From positions 1-58,134 of the forward strand of contig JBDNBY010000080.1 in assembly GCA_039767595.1 (NCBI GenBank): a DNA stretch of 58,134 nucleotides. The letters are read 5' to 3'. The translations under genes and the position numbers were made by a program. Positions 43,151-51,538 of this stretch are shown piece after piece; the stretch's first letter is position 1, and each line of letters begins with the position of its first letter. The stretch is from JBDNBY01 sp039767595 (GTDB lineage: Bacteria > Pseudomonadota > Alphaproteobacteria > Rhodobacterales > Rhodobacteraceae). The notes beneath the pieces were generated by a model. That model had not been told where the DNA came from. It made no database searches and saw nothing but the letters and a program-made list of their open reading frames with translations.

Positions 43151-44182
43151 ATGAAACATAGAACGTTTTTTTGGTTCTTTTTACCAACTGGGCTTGCGAT
43201 GCTATTATTCATCGCATTGCCGATTGTGTCAGTTGTGTTGCAATCCTTATTCACCCCGCACGAAGCGGTTTTTGTGACCGTCGAGAGTTGCACGCCCTTT
43301 GCATGCACCCAAGAAACCACCATTGACCATAGCGCGACCGAGGCGCTGCGCGAAGCGGCGCCGATGGGGCGATTTGCCGGTCTTGATATCTATTTTGATC
43401 GTGGGCATTTGGCCGTCGCAGAAGTCGGCGCCTTGTGGCGCGATAGCCCAAGCTGGGCGCATTTCTTTGATCGGCTTGGCAATTTACCCTTTTATCGCGC
43501 CATGGGATTTACCCTGACCTACACGTTTGTCGTGACCCCGCTCTTGATCATCCTTGGCTTGATGATTGCGCTGGCGGTCAATGCATTGCACCGCAAACTC
43601 AAGGGGTTGGTCATTTTCTTTTCACTCTTGCCAATGATTGTGCCGCCTCTTGTTGGGTCGCTTGTCCTCTTTTGGATGCTCGACAGTCGCGGGATTTTAG
43701 GCTCGTTTTTGCAATGGCTTGCCGATGACCCTGACCTGTCGCTCAAGGCGTCGACGGGGCTAACGTGGATCATGCTCATTGTGTATGGCGTATGGCATTC
43801 GGCGCCCTTTGCCTTTGTCGTCTTTTATGCGGGGCTTCAGACCCTGCCCCAAGACCAGATCGAGGCGGCGCGCATTGATGGGGCCAGCCGCTGGCAACAG
43901 GTGATGCATGTCATTGTGCCGCATTTGATGCCTTTGGTGACATTCGTCGCGCTGATACAATTGATGGATAACTTCCGCGTCTTTGAGCCGATTGTCGGCT
44001 TCAACGCAGAGGCACATGCGACATCCTTGTCGTGGATTATTTTCAACGATTTGGGCGGCGAGACACAGCAATTGTCAGCAGCCTCAGCGACCTCTGTGAT
44101 GACCATCATCGGCGTTTCGATTTTACTCACCCCCGTCTTGATCCGAACATGGCGCGATTTCAAAGGAAAATCTCATGCATAA
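43151..44182 (+). CDS. ABC transporter permease 1 (MalF-like)
   Basis: 343 residues, six membrane helices. The first helix (10-33) is followed by an unusually long periplasmic stretch (about 34-110) rich in Cys and acidic residues. The cytoplasmic EAA loop is 'AARIDGASRWQQVMHVIVPHL'. Forms the channel with permease 2. AGGATC lies before the ATG. Confidence 0.9.
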   Translation: MKHRTFFWFFLPTGLAMLLFIALPIVSVVLQSLFTPHEAVFVTVESCTPFACTQETTIDHSATEALREAAPMGRFAGLDIYFDRGHLAVAEVGALWRDSPSWAHFFDRLGNLPFYRAMGFTLTYTFVVTPLLIILGLMIALAVNALHRKLKGLVIFFSLLPMIVPPLVGSLVLFWMLDSRGILGSFLQWLADDPDLSLKASTGLTWIMLIVYGVWHSAPFAFVVFYAGLQTLPQDQIEAARIDGASRWQQVMHVIVPHLMPLVTFVALIQLMDNFRVFEPIVGFNAEAHATSLSWIIFNDLGGETQQLSAASATSVMTIIGVSILLTPVLIRTWRDFKGKSHA

Positions 44183-45056
44183 CGCCATTCACAAACGTCC
44201 CTTGGGCCTGCGCCTGATGGCGAACGGGTTTGTTCTAATGTGGCTCGTGGCGGCGGCCTTTCCATTTATTTGGACGCTCTGGGGCAGCTTTAAGGTCGAG
44301 CTGGATTTCTTTTCCATCGCGGATTGGACAAATGCGATTTTCGGGCGCAACACCCAAGAGACCTATGGCAGCCCCTTCACCAGCACGGGATATTACGGCG
44401 CTTGGATCCAAGAGGAGTTTTGGCGCGCCTTTATCAACACGACGATCGTGTGCTTTTGCGTGGTGTGCACTTCTTTGACCATCGGCACGTTGGGCGGCTA
44501 TGCGCTGTCACGCTCTGGATTTCGCTATGTGTTTTGGCTGTTGCTGGCGGCGCTGATTTTCCGCGCCATGCCGCCGATCACATTGGTGGCCGGCTATATG
44601 CTGCCGTTCTTTGAGTGGAACGTATGGGGCATTTTGCCGACGACGATCATTGTCCTCGTGGCGATCAATCAGCCCTTTACCCTATGGATGCTACACTCCT
44701 TTTTCCAAAGCATTCCCAAGGAATTGGACGAGAGTGCCAAGGTCGATGGCTGCACGCAGTTCCAAGCCTTTCGCCATGTTATCATTCCTGTGATGTGGCC
44801 TGGGGTCATCACGACGGGCCTGTTTAGTTTTCTGCTGGCCTATAATGATTTTGCAGTGACCTCGATGCTCTTGAGCGAGGATAATCGCACAATGGTTCCC
44901 GAAATTGCAGCCTTTTTGGGCACAACATACACAGAAGGAAACGTCATGTTTGCAGTGGCTTCAGTCGTCTCGGCCACGGCGCCGCTCTTTGTGCTCGTCC
45001 TGTTTTTTCAGCGGCAGATCGTCAGCGGCCTGACCGCAGGGGCCGTCAAAGGATGA
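44175..45056 (+). CDS. ABC transporter permease 2 (MalG-like)
   Basis: 293 residues with six predicted helices and EAA loop 'SAKVDGCTQFQAFRHVIIP'. Starts inside the 3' end of permease 1 (8-nt overlap) and its stop overlaps the SnoaL protein B start as ATGA, so transport and metabolic genes are one coupled unit. Confidence 0.9.
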   Translation: MHNAIHKRPLGLRLMANGFVLMWLVAAAFPFIWTLWGSFKVELDFFSIADWTNAIFGRNTQETYGSPFTSTGYYGAWIQEEFWRAFINTTIVCFCVVCTSLTIGTLGGYALSRSGFRYVFWLLLAALIFRAMPPITLVAGYMLPFFEWNVWGILPTTIIVLVAINQPFTLWMLHSFFQSIPKELDESAKVDGCTQFQAFRHVIIPVMWPGVITTGLFSFLLAYNDFAVTSMLLSEDNRTMVPEIAAFLGTTYTEGNVMFAVASVVSATAPLFVLVLFFQRQIVSGLTAGAVKG

Positions 45057-45592
45057 AGGGCGCCAGACCAGAGCAAGCGGCCCTGACCCGCGACACAGAC
45101 CTGAGTAAAACCGACGCCACCCGCGCGGTGATTGAGGGCATGGTCGACGGGCTCAATGATCACCGCATTGATGATATCGGCGCGTTTTTCGCCCAAAGCT
45201 TTCGCTGGATGGGCAATTTTGGCTGCGGCACAAAAAATGGTCTGCAAGAGTTCCAAGACAATTGGCAACGCCCCTTTCAAGCGGCATTTTCAGATAAAGT
45301 CTGCATTGATGAGGCGCGGCTTTATATGGGCGAATGGGCCGCGGCCTTTGGCCGGCAGGAGGCCGTGCATTCAGGTGAATTCATGGGAGTTGCCCCAACC
45401 GGCAAGACCGTTGAAATCCGCTATATGGATTTTTGGAAAGTCGAAGACGGCAAAATCACCGACAATTATGTGATGGTCGATTTTCCGCATGTGCTCTCGC
45501 AATTAGGGGTGGATGTCTTTGGCGGTGAGGGCTGGGAGGCCTATGACCGCGGCACAAAAACGCCCCCGACACCAACTCAAAAGGACGCGTAA
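45053..45592 (+). CDS. Single-domain SnoaL-like protein B
   Basis: 179 residues, one SnoaL-like/NTF2 domain (about 25-155). It has 'FRWMGNFGCGTKNGLQEF', 'RPFQAAFSDK' and 'IRYMDFWKVEDGKITDNYV', parallel to the second domains of proteins A and C, with Gly-rich segment and final acidic/aromatic motif in the same order. Function unknown. Two nt before the dehydrogenase gene. Confidence 0.82.
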   Translation: MKGARPEQAALTRDTDLSKTDATRAVIEGMVDGLNDHRIDDIGAFFAQSFRWMGNFGCGTKNGLQEFQDNWQRPFQAAFSDKVCIDEARLYMGEWAAAFGRQEAVHSGEFMGVAPTGKTVEIRYMDFWKVEDGKITDNYVMVDFPHVLSQLGVDVFGGEGWEAYDRGTKTPPTPTQKDA

Positions 45593-45594
45593 CG

Positions 45595-46905
45595 ATGGCT
45601 GTTGAATACCTAAAGACTCGCAAATCCGCCGAAGAAATCCGCGACGATGACGCAAAAACACGCGCAGTGGTCGAGGAAACCCTTGCCGACATCGAAGAAC
45701 GCGGCGATGACGCCGTTCGCGATCTGAGCCAGAAATTTGACGGCTATGCCCCGCACAGCTTTCGCCTAAGCCCCAGCGAAATCGAAGCGGCCATGCAAAA
45801 GGTCAGCGCGCGCGACATGGACGATATCAAATTCGCCCAAACGCAAATCCGCCGCTTTGCCCAAGAGCAGCGCGCCTCGATGACAGATATCGAAGTTGAA
45901 ACAATGCCGGGCGTCATTTTGGGCCATAAAAATATCCCTGTGCAATCCGTGGGCTGTTATGTGCCTGGCGGGAAATTCCCAATGGTAGCCTCTGCGCATA
46001 TGTCCGTGCTGACCGCCTCTGTGGCGGGTGTGCCGCGGATCATCGCCTCGGCCCCGCCCGTGAACGGTGCACCGCATCCGGCGATTGTGGCGGCGATGCA
46101 TATGGGCGGCGCGCATGAAATCTATGTTCTGGGCGGCATCCAAGCGGTGGGCGCGATGGCCATTGGCACGCAAACGATTGAGCCTGTGCATATGCTTGTG
46201 GGCCCTGGAAATGCCTTTGTCGCCGAGGCGAAGCGCCAGCTTTATGGACGCGTGGGCATTGATCTGTTTGCAGGGCCAACTGAAACGATGGTGATCGCCG
46301 ATGACACCGTGGACGCAGAGCTGTGTGCCACTGACCTCTTAGGTCAGGCTGAGCACGGCTATAATTCCCCTGCGGCGATGATCACCAATAGCCGCAAATT
46401 AGCCGAGGCGACATTGGCTGAGATTGACCGCCTGCTTGAGATCATCCCAACCGCTGATACTGCCGCCGCCAGTTGGCGCGATTACGGCGATATGATCGTG
46501 TGTGACAACCATGCGCAGATGCTCGATGTGGCCAATGACATGGCCTATGAACATGTCCAAGTGATGACCGATCGCGATGAGTGGTACCTTGAGAATATGC
46601 ATTCTTATGGTGCGCTGTTCCTTGGTCCGCGCACGAATGTGGCCAATGGTGATAAGGTGATCGGCACCAACCATACTTTGCCCACGAAAAAAGCAGGGCG
46701 CTATACGGGCGGCCTATGGGTTGGGAAGTTTCTCAAGACCCACTCCTATCAAAAAATCACAACCGACGAGGCCGCGACATTGGTCGGAGAGTATGGCTCG
46801 CGCCTTTGTATGCTTGAGGGGTTTGTCGGCCATGCAGAACAGTGTAACGTGCGCGTACGCCGCTATGGCGGAAAAAATGTCCCCTATGGAGAAGCCGCAG
46901 AATGA
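45595..46905 (+). CDS. HpsN-like dehydrogenase (histidinol dehydrogenase family)
   Basis: 436 residues. Zinc and catalytic residues of histidinol dehydrogenase are kept: 'LLGQAEHGYNSPA' (Gln, His), 'AYEHVQVMT' (Glu-His), 'GTNHTLPTKKAGRY' and C-terminal 'GHAEQCNVRVRRYG'. 'LVGPGNAFVAEAKRQLYG' is the nucleotide region. The N-terminus (AVEYLK) and the absence of any his genes point to the HpsN group, one member of which oxidises 2,3-dihydroxypropanesulfonate with NAD. It would oxidise a primary alcohol to an acid in two steps; the substrate here is unknown. Confidence 0.87.
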   Translation: MAVEYLKTRKSAEEIRDDDAKTRAVVEETLADIEERGDDAVRDLSQKFDGYAPHSFRLSPSEIEAAMQKVSARDMDDIKFAQTQIRRFAQEQRASMTDIEVETMPGVILGHKNIPVQSVGCYVPGGKFPMVASAHMSVLTASVAGVPRIIASAPPVNGAPHPAIVAAMHMGGAHEIYVLGGIQAVGAMAIGTQTIEPVHMLVGPGNAFVAEAKRQLYGRVGIDLFAGPTETMVIADDTVDAELCATDLLGQAEHGYNSPAAMITNSRKLAEATLAEIDRLLEIIPTADTAAASWRDYGDMIVCDNHAQMLDVANDMAYEHVQVMTDRDEWYLENMHSYGALFLGPRTNVANGDKVIGTNHTLPTKKAGRYTGGLWVGKFLKTHSYQKITTDEAATLVGEYGSRLCMLEGFVGHAEQCNVRVRRYGGKNVPYGEAAE

Positions 46906-47534
46906 TCAAAGTTTATGGAAGAGCCACCTCAGTCAACGTCCAGGCGGTGATGTGGTGCATCACAGAGCTGGGGCTAGAGCATGAACGTGAGGACGTCGGC
47001 GGCGCCTATGGGGGGACAGATACCCCAGAGTTTTTGGCCAAGAACCCAATGGGCCTGATCCCTGTGATCGAAGATGGGGCTGTGACCCTCTTTGAAACAC
47101 CCACGATCCTGCGCTATGTGATACGCAGATATGGCACGCACCCTGCCGATCCTGCGGCAGCCGCGCAGCTAGAACTCTGGGCCGATTGGACACGGTCGCA
47201 TTTTTACAAACCCATGACCTATGGCGTCTTTTGGCAATTGATCCGCACACCAAAGAACGAGCGGAACCATGCGCAATTTGACAAAGATCGCCAAGAGATC
47301 AACGCCCTCACGCACACGATCGGCGCACAGATGCAAGGCCCGTATATCAATGGGGATACGCTCAGCATCGCGGATTTTGCCTTTGGCACGTTGCTTCATC
47401 GCTATTTCGAGCTGGAGTTTGAGCGCGACGCCCACCCCGCCGTCACCGCATATTACGAGGCGCTGAGACAGCGGCCGGCCTATCGGGCCCATGTCATGAA
47501 GGATCCCAATGACCTCAAAGTCGAGGGTGCATGA
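46902..47534 (+). CDS. Glutathione S-transferase family protein
   Basis: 210 residues. 'GRATSVNVQAVMWCITELGL' N-terminal GST segment with Ser near 8, 'NPMGLIPVIEDGAVTLFETPTILRYV' region with cis-Pro and glutathione-binding Glu-Thr, helical C-domain with 'LSIADFAFGTLLHRYFEL'. Overlaps neighbours on both sides by ATGA. Probably conjugates or isomerises a pathway intermediate. Confidence 0.88.
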   Translation: MIKVYGRATSVNVQAVMWCITELGLEHEREDVGGAYGGTDTPEFLAKNPMGLIPVIEDGAVTLFETPTILRYVIRRYGTHPADPAAAAQLELWADWTRSHFYKPMTYGVFWQLIRTPKNERNHAQFDKDRQEINALTHTIGAQMQGPYINGDTLSIADFAFGTLLHRYFELEFERDAHPAVTAYYEALRQRPAYRAHVMKDPNDLKVEGA

Positions 47535-48550
47535 ACGACCCGCACTCTGAGCATAAGTCGCGCATCGCGCCATTGCGCCGCGCCCTTTATAATTTTGAGG
47601 GCGCGCAAGTTGCGCTTGCGCTCAGAGATCTCTTTGCACCTGATGCCCAATGCCACATCTGCCATCCCTTTGGCACGATTGAGGGGCCTGAGGCGCTTTA
47701 TGATATGCTCTATGCTCCGTTGTGCGCGGCGCTCCCTGATCTAGAGTTTCGCGACGCCATTGTCATGGCGGGCCTTGATGATCATGGGCATCACTGGGTC
47801 GGGTGCAGCGGTCATATCATGGGCACCTTCAGCGCGCCTTGGCTCGATATTCCTGCAACGGGGCATGTGATCCACATGCGCTATCACGAGTTTTACCGAT
47901 TTAAAGAGGGTCGCGTCGTCGAAGTCCAAGCGATTTGGGACATTCCAGAACTCATGATGCAAGCCCGCGCATGGCCCATGGTGCCGTCCCTTGGGCGCGA
48001 GATGTGCGTGCCCTGCCCTGCGCCGCAAAATGGCCATGTGCCCCCGCCATGGGATGCCGAGCACGCTGAGGCCAGCAAGCGCCATATCACCGCGATGTTG
48101 CATCACATGATTAAATTTCCCGGCCAAGGCGGCCCAGAGGTGATGGAAATGCCGCGATTTTGGCATCCTAAAATGAATTGGTACGGGCCCGCAGGCATTG
48201 GCACCGCGCGCGGCATTTCTGGATTTCGAAAATGGCATCAAACTCCGTTTCTCAATGCAATGCCCGATCGCGGGCAGTTCAATGATCAAATCACCTTTCA
48301 TTTCTTTGGAGATGGGGATTTCGCCGCCGTCACCGGATGGCCCAATATGATCCAAACGATCACTGGGGATGGGTGGCTTGGCATTGCGCCGGCAGGACAA
48401 AGTATATCTTTGCGCAGTTTAGATTTTTGGCGCCTTGAAGAGGGCCTCATTCGGGAAAACTGGGTTTTGATCGATTTGCTCGATATCTATAGCCAAGTCG
48501 GGATTGATGTCTTGGCACGCATGCGCGCACTCACCGCGGCAGGGGTGTAA
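47531..48550 (+). CDS. Tandem SnoaL-like protein C
   Basis: 339 residues, two SnoaL-like domains (about 15-150 and 185-335). The second has 'MNWYGPAGIGTARGISGF', 'TPFLNAMPDR' and 'RENWVLIDLLDIYSQVGIDVLARM', strikingly like protein A, so A and C are paralogues read from opposite arms of the same control region. Starts in the GST stop (ATGA). Function unknown. Confidence 0.82.
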   Translation: MNDPHSEHKSRIAPLRRALYNFEGAQVALALRDLFAPDAQCHICHPFGTIEGPEALYDMLYAPLCAALPDLEFRDAIVMAGLDDHGHHWVGCSGHIMGTFSAPWLDIPATGHVIHMRYHEFYRFKEGRVVEVQAIWDIPELMMQARAWPMVPSLGREMCVPCPAPQNGHVPPPWDAEHAEASKRHITAMLHHMIKFPGQGGPEVMEMPRFWHPKMNWYGPAGIGTARGISGFRKWHQTPFLNAMPDRGQFNDQITFHFFGDGDFAAVTGWPNMIQTITGDGWLGIAPAGQSISLRSLDFWRLEEGLIRENWVLIDLLDIYSQVGIDVLARMRALTAAGV

Positions 48551-48556
48551 CGATCG

Positions 48557-49579
48557 ATGGGCACAGTGCACTCCACAAAAATCACATCGTCCCAAGTGGC
48601 CCAGCGCGCCGGCGTCAGCCAATCGGCCGTCAGCCGCGTCTTTACCCCGGGGGCGTCCGTATCGCATAAAACCAAGGAAAAAGTCCTCGAAGCGGCCAAA
48701 GACCTCGGCTATCGCCCCAACTCTTTGGCGCGGGCGATGGTGTCGGGGCGCTCGATGATCATTGGGCTGGTCGTGGCCTATTTCGACAATCAATTCTATC
48801 CCGAGGCCCTTGAAAAGCTATCAAATTCGTTACAGGCTAAAGGCTATCACGTGCTCATCTTTACCGCGGCGCGCACGGCGGCGGACACGTTGGATCAAGT
48901 GATCGACGAAATCTTGGATTACCAAGTGGATGGCATCATCGCCGCCTCCGTGGCCCTGTCGTCAGATCTGTCCGAACGGTGCCGCGCGGCCAATATTCCG
49001 ATTGTGTTTTTCAACCGCTCGCAAGACGGGCATGATATCTCCGCCGTCACGTCGGACAACTATGCCGGCGGCTCAAAAGTGGCCGCCCATTTGATCGCAT
49101 GCGGTCATAGATCCATCGGCTATATCGCCGGTTGGGAAGGCGCCTCTACTCAGCGAGATCGCGAAGCAGGGTTTATCGCAGGGCTGCAGGCCCATGGTCT
49201 GAGCCTGTATAAACGTGAGGTTGGCAATTTTCGCATGGATCAAGCGCGCGATGCGACGCTACGCATGTTTGCCACTGCGCCGCCCACTGCCGTCTTTGTC
49301 GCCAATGATCACATGGCCTTGGCGGTGATGGACTGTTTGCGCTATGATCTTGGGCTGCGCATTCCCAAGGATGTGGCCGTCGTCGGTTACGATGATGTGC
49401 CGGCCGCGGCATGGCCGTCGTATAACCTCACGACCGTGCGGCAACCGGCCAACCGCATGGTGGCTGCGGCCATCGACACGCTGTTGGCAAAGATCGACAA
49501 CCAAGACATCGCCCCCCAACATATACAAATCGACGGTCCTTTGGTGATCCGTCGGTCCACTCAATGTGACGAAGGATAG
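48557..49579 (+). CDS. LacI-family transcriptional regulator
   Basis: 340 residues. N-terminal HTH 'SSQVAQRAGVSQSAVSRVF' with hinge helix 'NSLARAMVSGRS', then a periplasmic-binding-protein-like effector domain ('VAVVGYDDVPAAAWPSYNLT'). It probably represses the cluster through the two palindromes at 40592-40665 and is released by the imported substrate or a product. It is encoded inside the operon it should control. Confidence 0.9.
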   Translation: MGTVHSTKITSSQVAQRAGVSQSAVSRVFTPGASVSHKTKEKVLEAAKDLGYRPNSLARAMVSGRSMIIGLVVAYFDNQFYPEALEKLSNSLQAKGYHVLIFTAARTAADTLDQVIDEILDYQVDGIIAASVALSSDLSERCRAANIPIVFFNRSQDGHDISAVTSDNYAGGSKVAAHLIACGHRSIGYIAGWEGASTQRDREAGFIAGLQAHGLSLYKREVGNFRMDQARDATLRMFATAPPTAVFVANDHMALAVMDCLRYDLGLRIPKDVAVVGYDDVPAAAWPSYNLTTVRQPANRMVAAAIDTLLAKIDNQDIAPQHIQIDGPLVIRRSTQCDEG

Positions 49580-49583
49580 CGCC

Positions 49584-50573
49584 ATGAAAGGGTTTGACCC
49601 AAAGTTTACGGATTTCCCCGACTACATCATCGGCATCACCAAAGAAATTTGGGAAGATCGCGGCATAGCCACGCTTCATCATTATTATGCGCCCGATATT
49701 ATCGTCCGCTCACCCAGCAGTATCGTGCAGGGCAACCAAGGTGTGATTGCCGCGACAATGGCCACTTTGGCCGAGTTCCCCGACCGGACACTCCTCGGCG
49801 AGGATGTGATTTGGAACGGCACGCCAGAGACCGGCATGCTCTCGTCCCATCGCCTGCATTCGACGGCGACCCATGCCAATTCTGGCGTGTATGGTGCGGC
49901 GACGGGCAAACAGCTGCGCTATCGGATTATCGCAGATTGCCACGCCCGCGATAATCAAATCGATGACGAATGGCTGATCCGCGATCAAGGGGCGATTGTG
50001 CGCCAATTGGGCTGGACCCCGCGCGAGTTTGCCCGCGACTTAATTCAGCGCGAAGGCGGCCCAGATCACTGCGCCCATCCCTTTAACCCCAAAGATGATC
50101 TCCAAGGCCCCTATACGGGCACAGGCAATGATAACGAATGGGGCGCGCGCTATGCCGACATCCTCAATCAAATCATGAAGGCAGACTTCTCGGTTATTCC
50201 AAATGCATATGATCGGGCCGCCAATCTGGCTTATGCTGGGGGTATTGAGGCTCTTTCCCATGAGGGGGCTGATCAATTCTGGATGGGCCTGCGCGCCTCG
50301 TTCCCCAATGCGCGCTTTACCATTCACCATCAGATCGGCCGCTCGGATCCCATGATGCCGCCCCGCGCCGCCCTGCGTTGGAGCCTGACCGGCCTTCATG
50401 ATGGTTGGGGCAGCTTTGGCGCCCCCACGGGCGCGCCCGTGCATATCATGGGCGCCTCACATGCCGAATTTGGCGCCGTGATCAGCGGACAGCCTAAACT
50501 GCGCCGTGAATGGGCGCTCTTTGATGAAACAGCCGTTTGGAAACAGATTTTATTACACACAGGTGAGCTATGA
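49584..50573 (+). CDS. Tandem SnoaL-like protein D
   Basis: 329 residues from the ATG at 49584 (AAGGA 7 nt upstream), 4 nt after the LacI stop; a GTG within LacI is less likely. Two SnoaL-like domains (about 1-140 and 180-325), more divergent from A-C: 'RFTIHHQIGRSDPMMPPRAAL', 'FGAPTGAPVHIMGASH'. Function unknown. Overlaps the cupin gene (ATGA). Confidence 0.78.
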   Translation: MKGFDPKFTDFPDYIIGITKEIWEDRGIATLHHYYAPDIIVRSPSSIVQGNQGVIAATMATLAEFPDRTLLGEDVIWNGTPETGMLSSHRLHSTATHANSGVYGAATGKQLRYRIIADCHARDNQIDDEWLIRDQGAIVRQLGWTPREFARDLIQREGGPDHCAHPFNPKDDLQGPYTGTGNDNEWGARYADILNQIMKADFSVIPNAYDRAANLAYAGGIEALSHEGADQFWMGLRASFPNARFTIHHQIGRSDPMMPPRAALRWSLTGLHDGWGSFGAPTGAPVHIMGASHAEFGAVISGQPKLRREWALFDETAVWKQILLHTGEL

Positions 50574-51535
50574 CCCCAGATGATATGACCCCGCGAATTG
50601 TCCGCTATGGCGATCTCAAGCCGTGCAAAACTGCGTTTATCGATGCGCATACACCAGGCAGTGATCAAAAAGAGAATTTCACAATCATTGGCGGCGGCGT
50701 CTCAGAGAGCCCTGACCAACATGTCCATATCACCATCCCGCACGGCTTTAACATCGGCGCGGCGGGTCAGCCCCCCAAATGCCGCAATTCGCTGCATTCG
50801 CACCGAACGGCCGAAGTGTTCTTTGTCCTGTCGGGGCGCTGGCGCTTTTTCTGGGGGCAATATGGGGACGCAGGTGAAGTCGTTCTAGACGAGGGCGACA
50901 TTATCAACATCCCCACTGGCATGTTCCGCGGCTTTGAAAATATTGGCCAAGACTACGGAATGATCATGGCAATCTTGGGCGGGGACGATGCGGGCGGCGG
51001 TGTGATTTGGGCCCCTCAAGTGATCAAAGACGCATCCGACCATGGCCTTATCCTTGGGGAAAATGGCGTGCTATACGATAGCAAACAGGGCCAGTCCCTG
51101 CCCGTAGGTGTTCGTCCGATGCCAATCATGTCTAACGAAGAGGCCGCAGACTACCCAACGCCCAGCGCCATGCAAGTCGTGGGCGGCTATGTGCGGCGCT
51201 ATTGGGATCTTGTGGCGATCTCGGACAAAAAACCGATCAAAGTCATCGGCGAACGCGGCGTGATCCGTGACAAACCGGGGTTTGAAGTGGATTTCGTCTC
51301 GCGCAAGAGCGCCAGCTCAACGATGCACGCCCATGATCGACCCAGTGTCCTGATGCCTGTCAAAGGACATTGGCGCGTCACATGGGAGGGGGGCGAGACA
51401 ACATTGGCCCCGGGCGACACGATGTCCGTGCCCGAACACCTCATGCATTGCGCTGTGCCCTCAATGACTGGCGAGGCCGCGCTCTATCACGTCATCGCCA
51501 CGGACGATCCCGCCGGCGAGACTTGGAAAGGATAA
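50570..51535 (+). CDS. Two-cupin-domain protein
   Basis: 321 residues, bicupin. Domain 1 has 'RNSLHSHRTAEVFFVLSGRW' (about 73-92) and 'DIINIPTGMFRGFENI'; domain 2 has 'STMHAHDRPSVLMPVKGHW' and 'GDTMSVPEHLMHCAV'. The His pairs could hold a metal. Gentisate-dioxygenase-like and sugar isomerase-like bicupins exist; neither can be assigned here. Confidence 0.8.
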   Translation: MTPDDMTPRIVRYGDLKPCKTAFIDAHTPGSDQKENFTIIGGGVSESPDQHVHITIPHGFNIGAAGQPPKCRNSLHSHRTAEVFFVLSGRWRFFWGQYGDAGEVVLDEGDIINIPTGMFRGFENIGQDYGMIMAILGGDDAGGGVIWAPQVIKDASDHGLILGENGVLYDSKQGQSLPVGVRPMPIMSNEEAADYPTPSAMQVVGGYVRRYWDLVAISDKKPIKVIGERGVIRDKPGFEVDFVSRKSASSTMHAHDRPSVLMPVKGHWRVTWEGGETTLAPGDTMSVPEHLMHCAVPSMTGEAALYHVIATDDPAGETWKG

Positions 51536-51538
51536 ATT

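Noticed and set aside
45595..46905. Histidinol dehydrogenase for histidine biosynthesis (hisD)
   Set aside because: Embedded in a transporter/catabolic operon with no his genes, and the N-terminus is HpsN-like.
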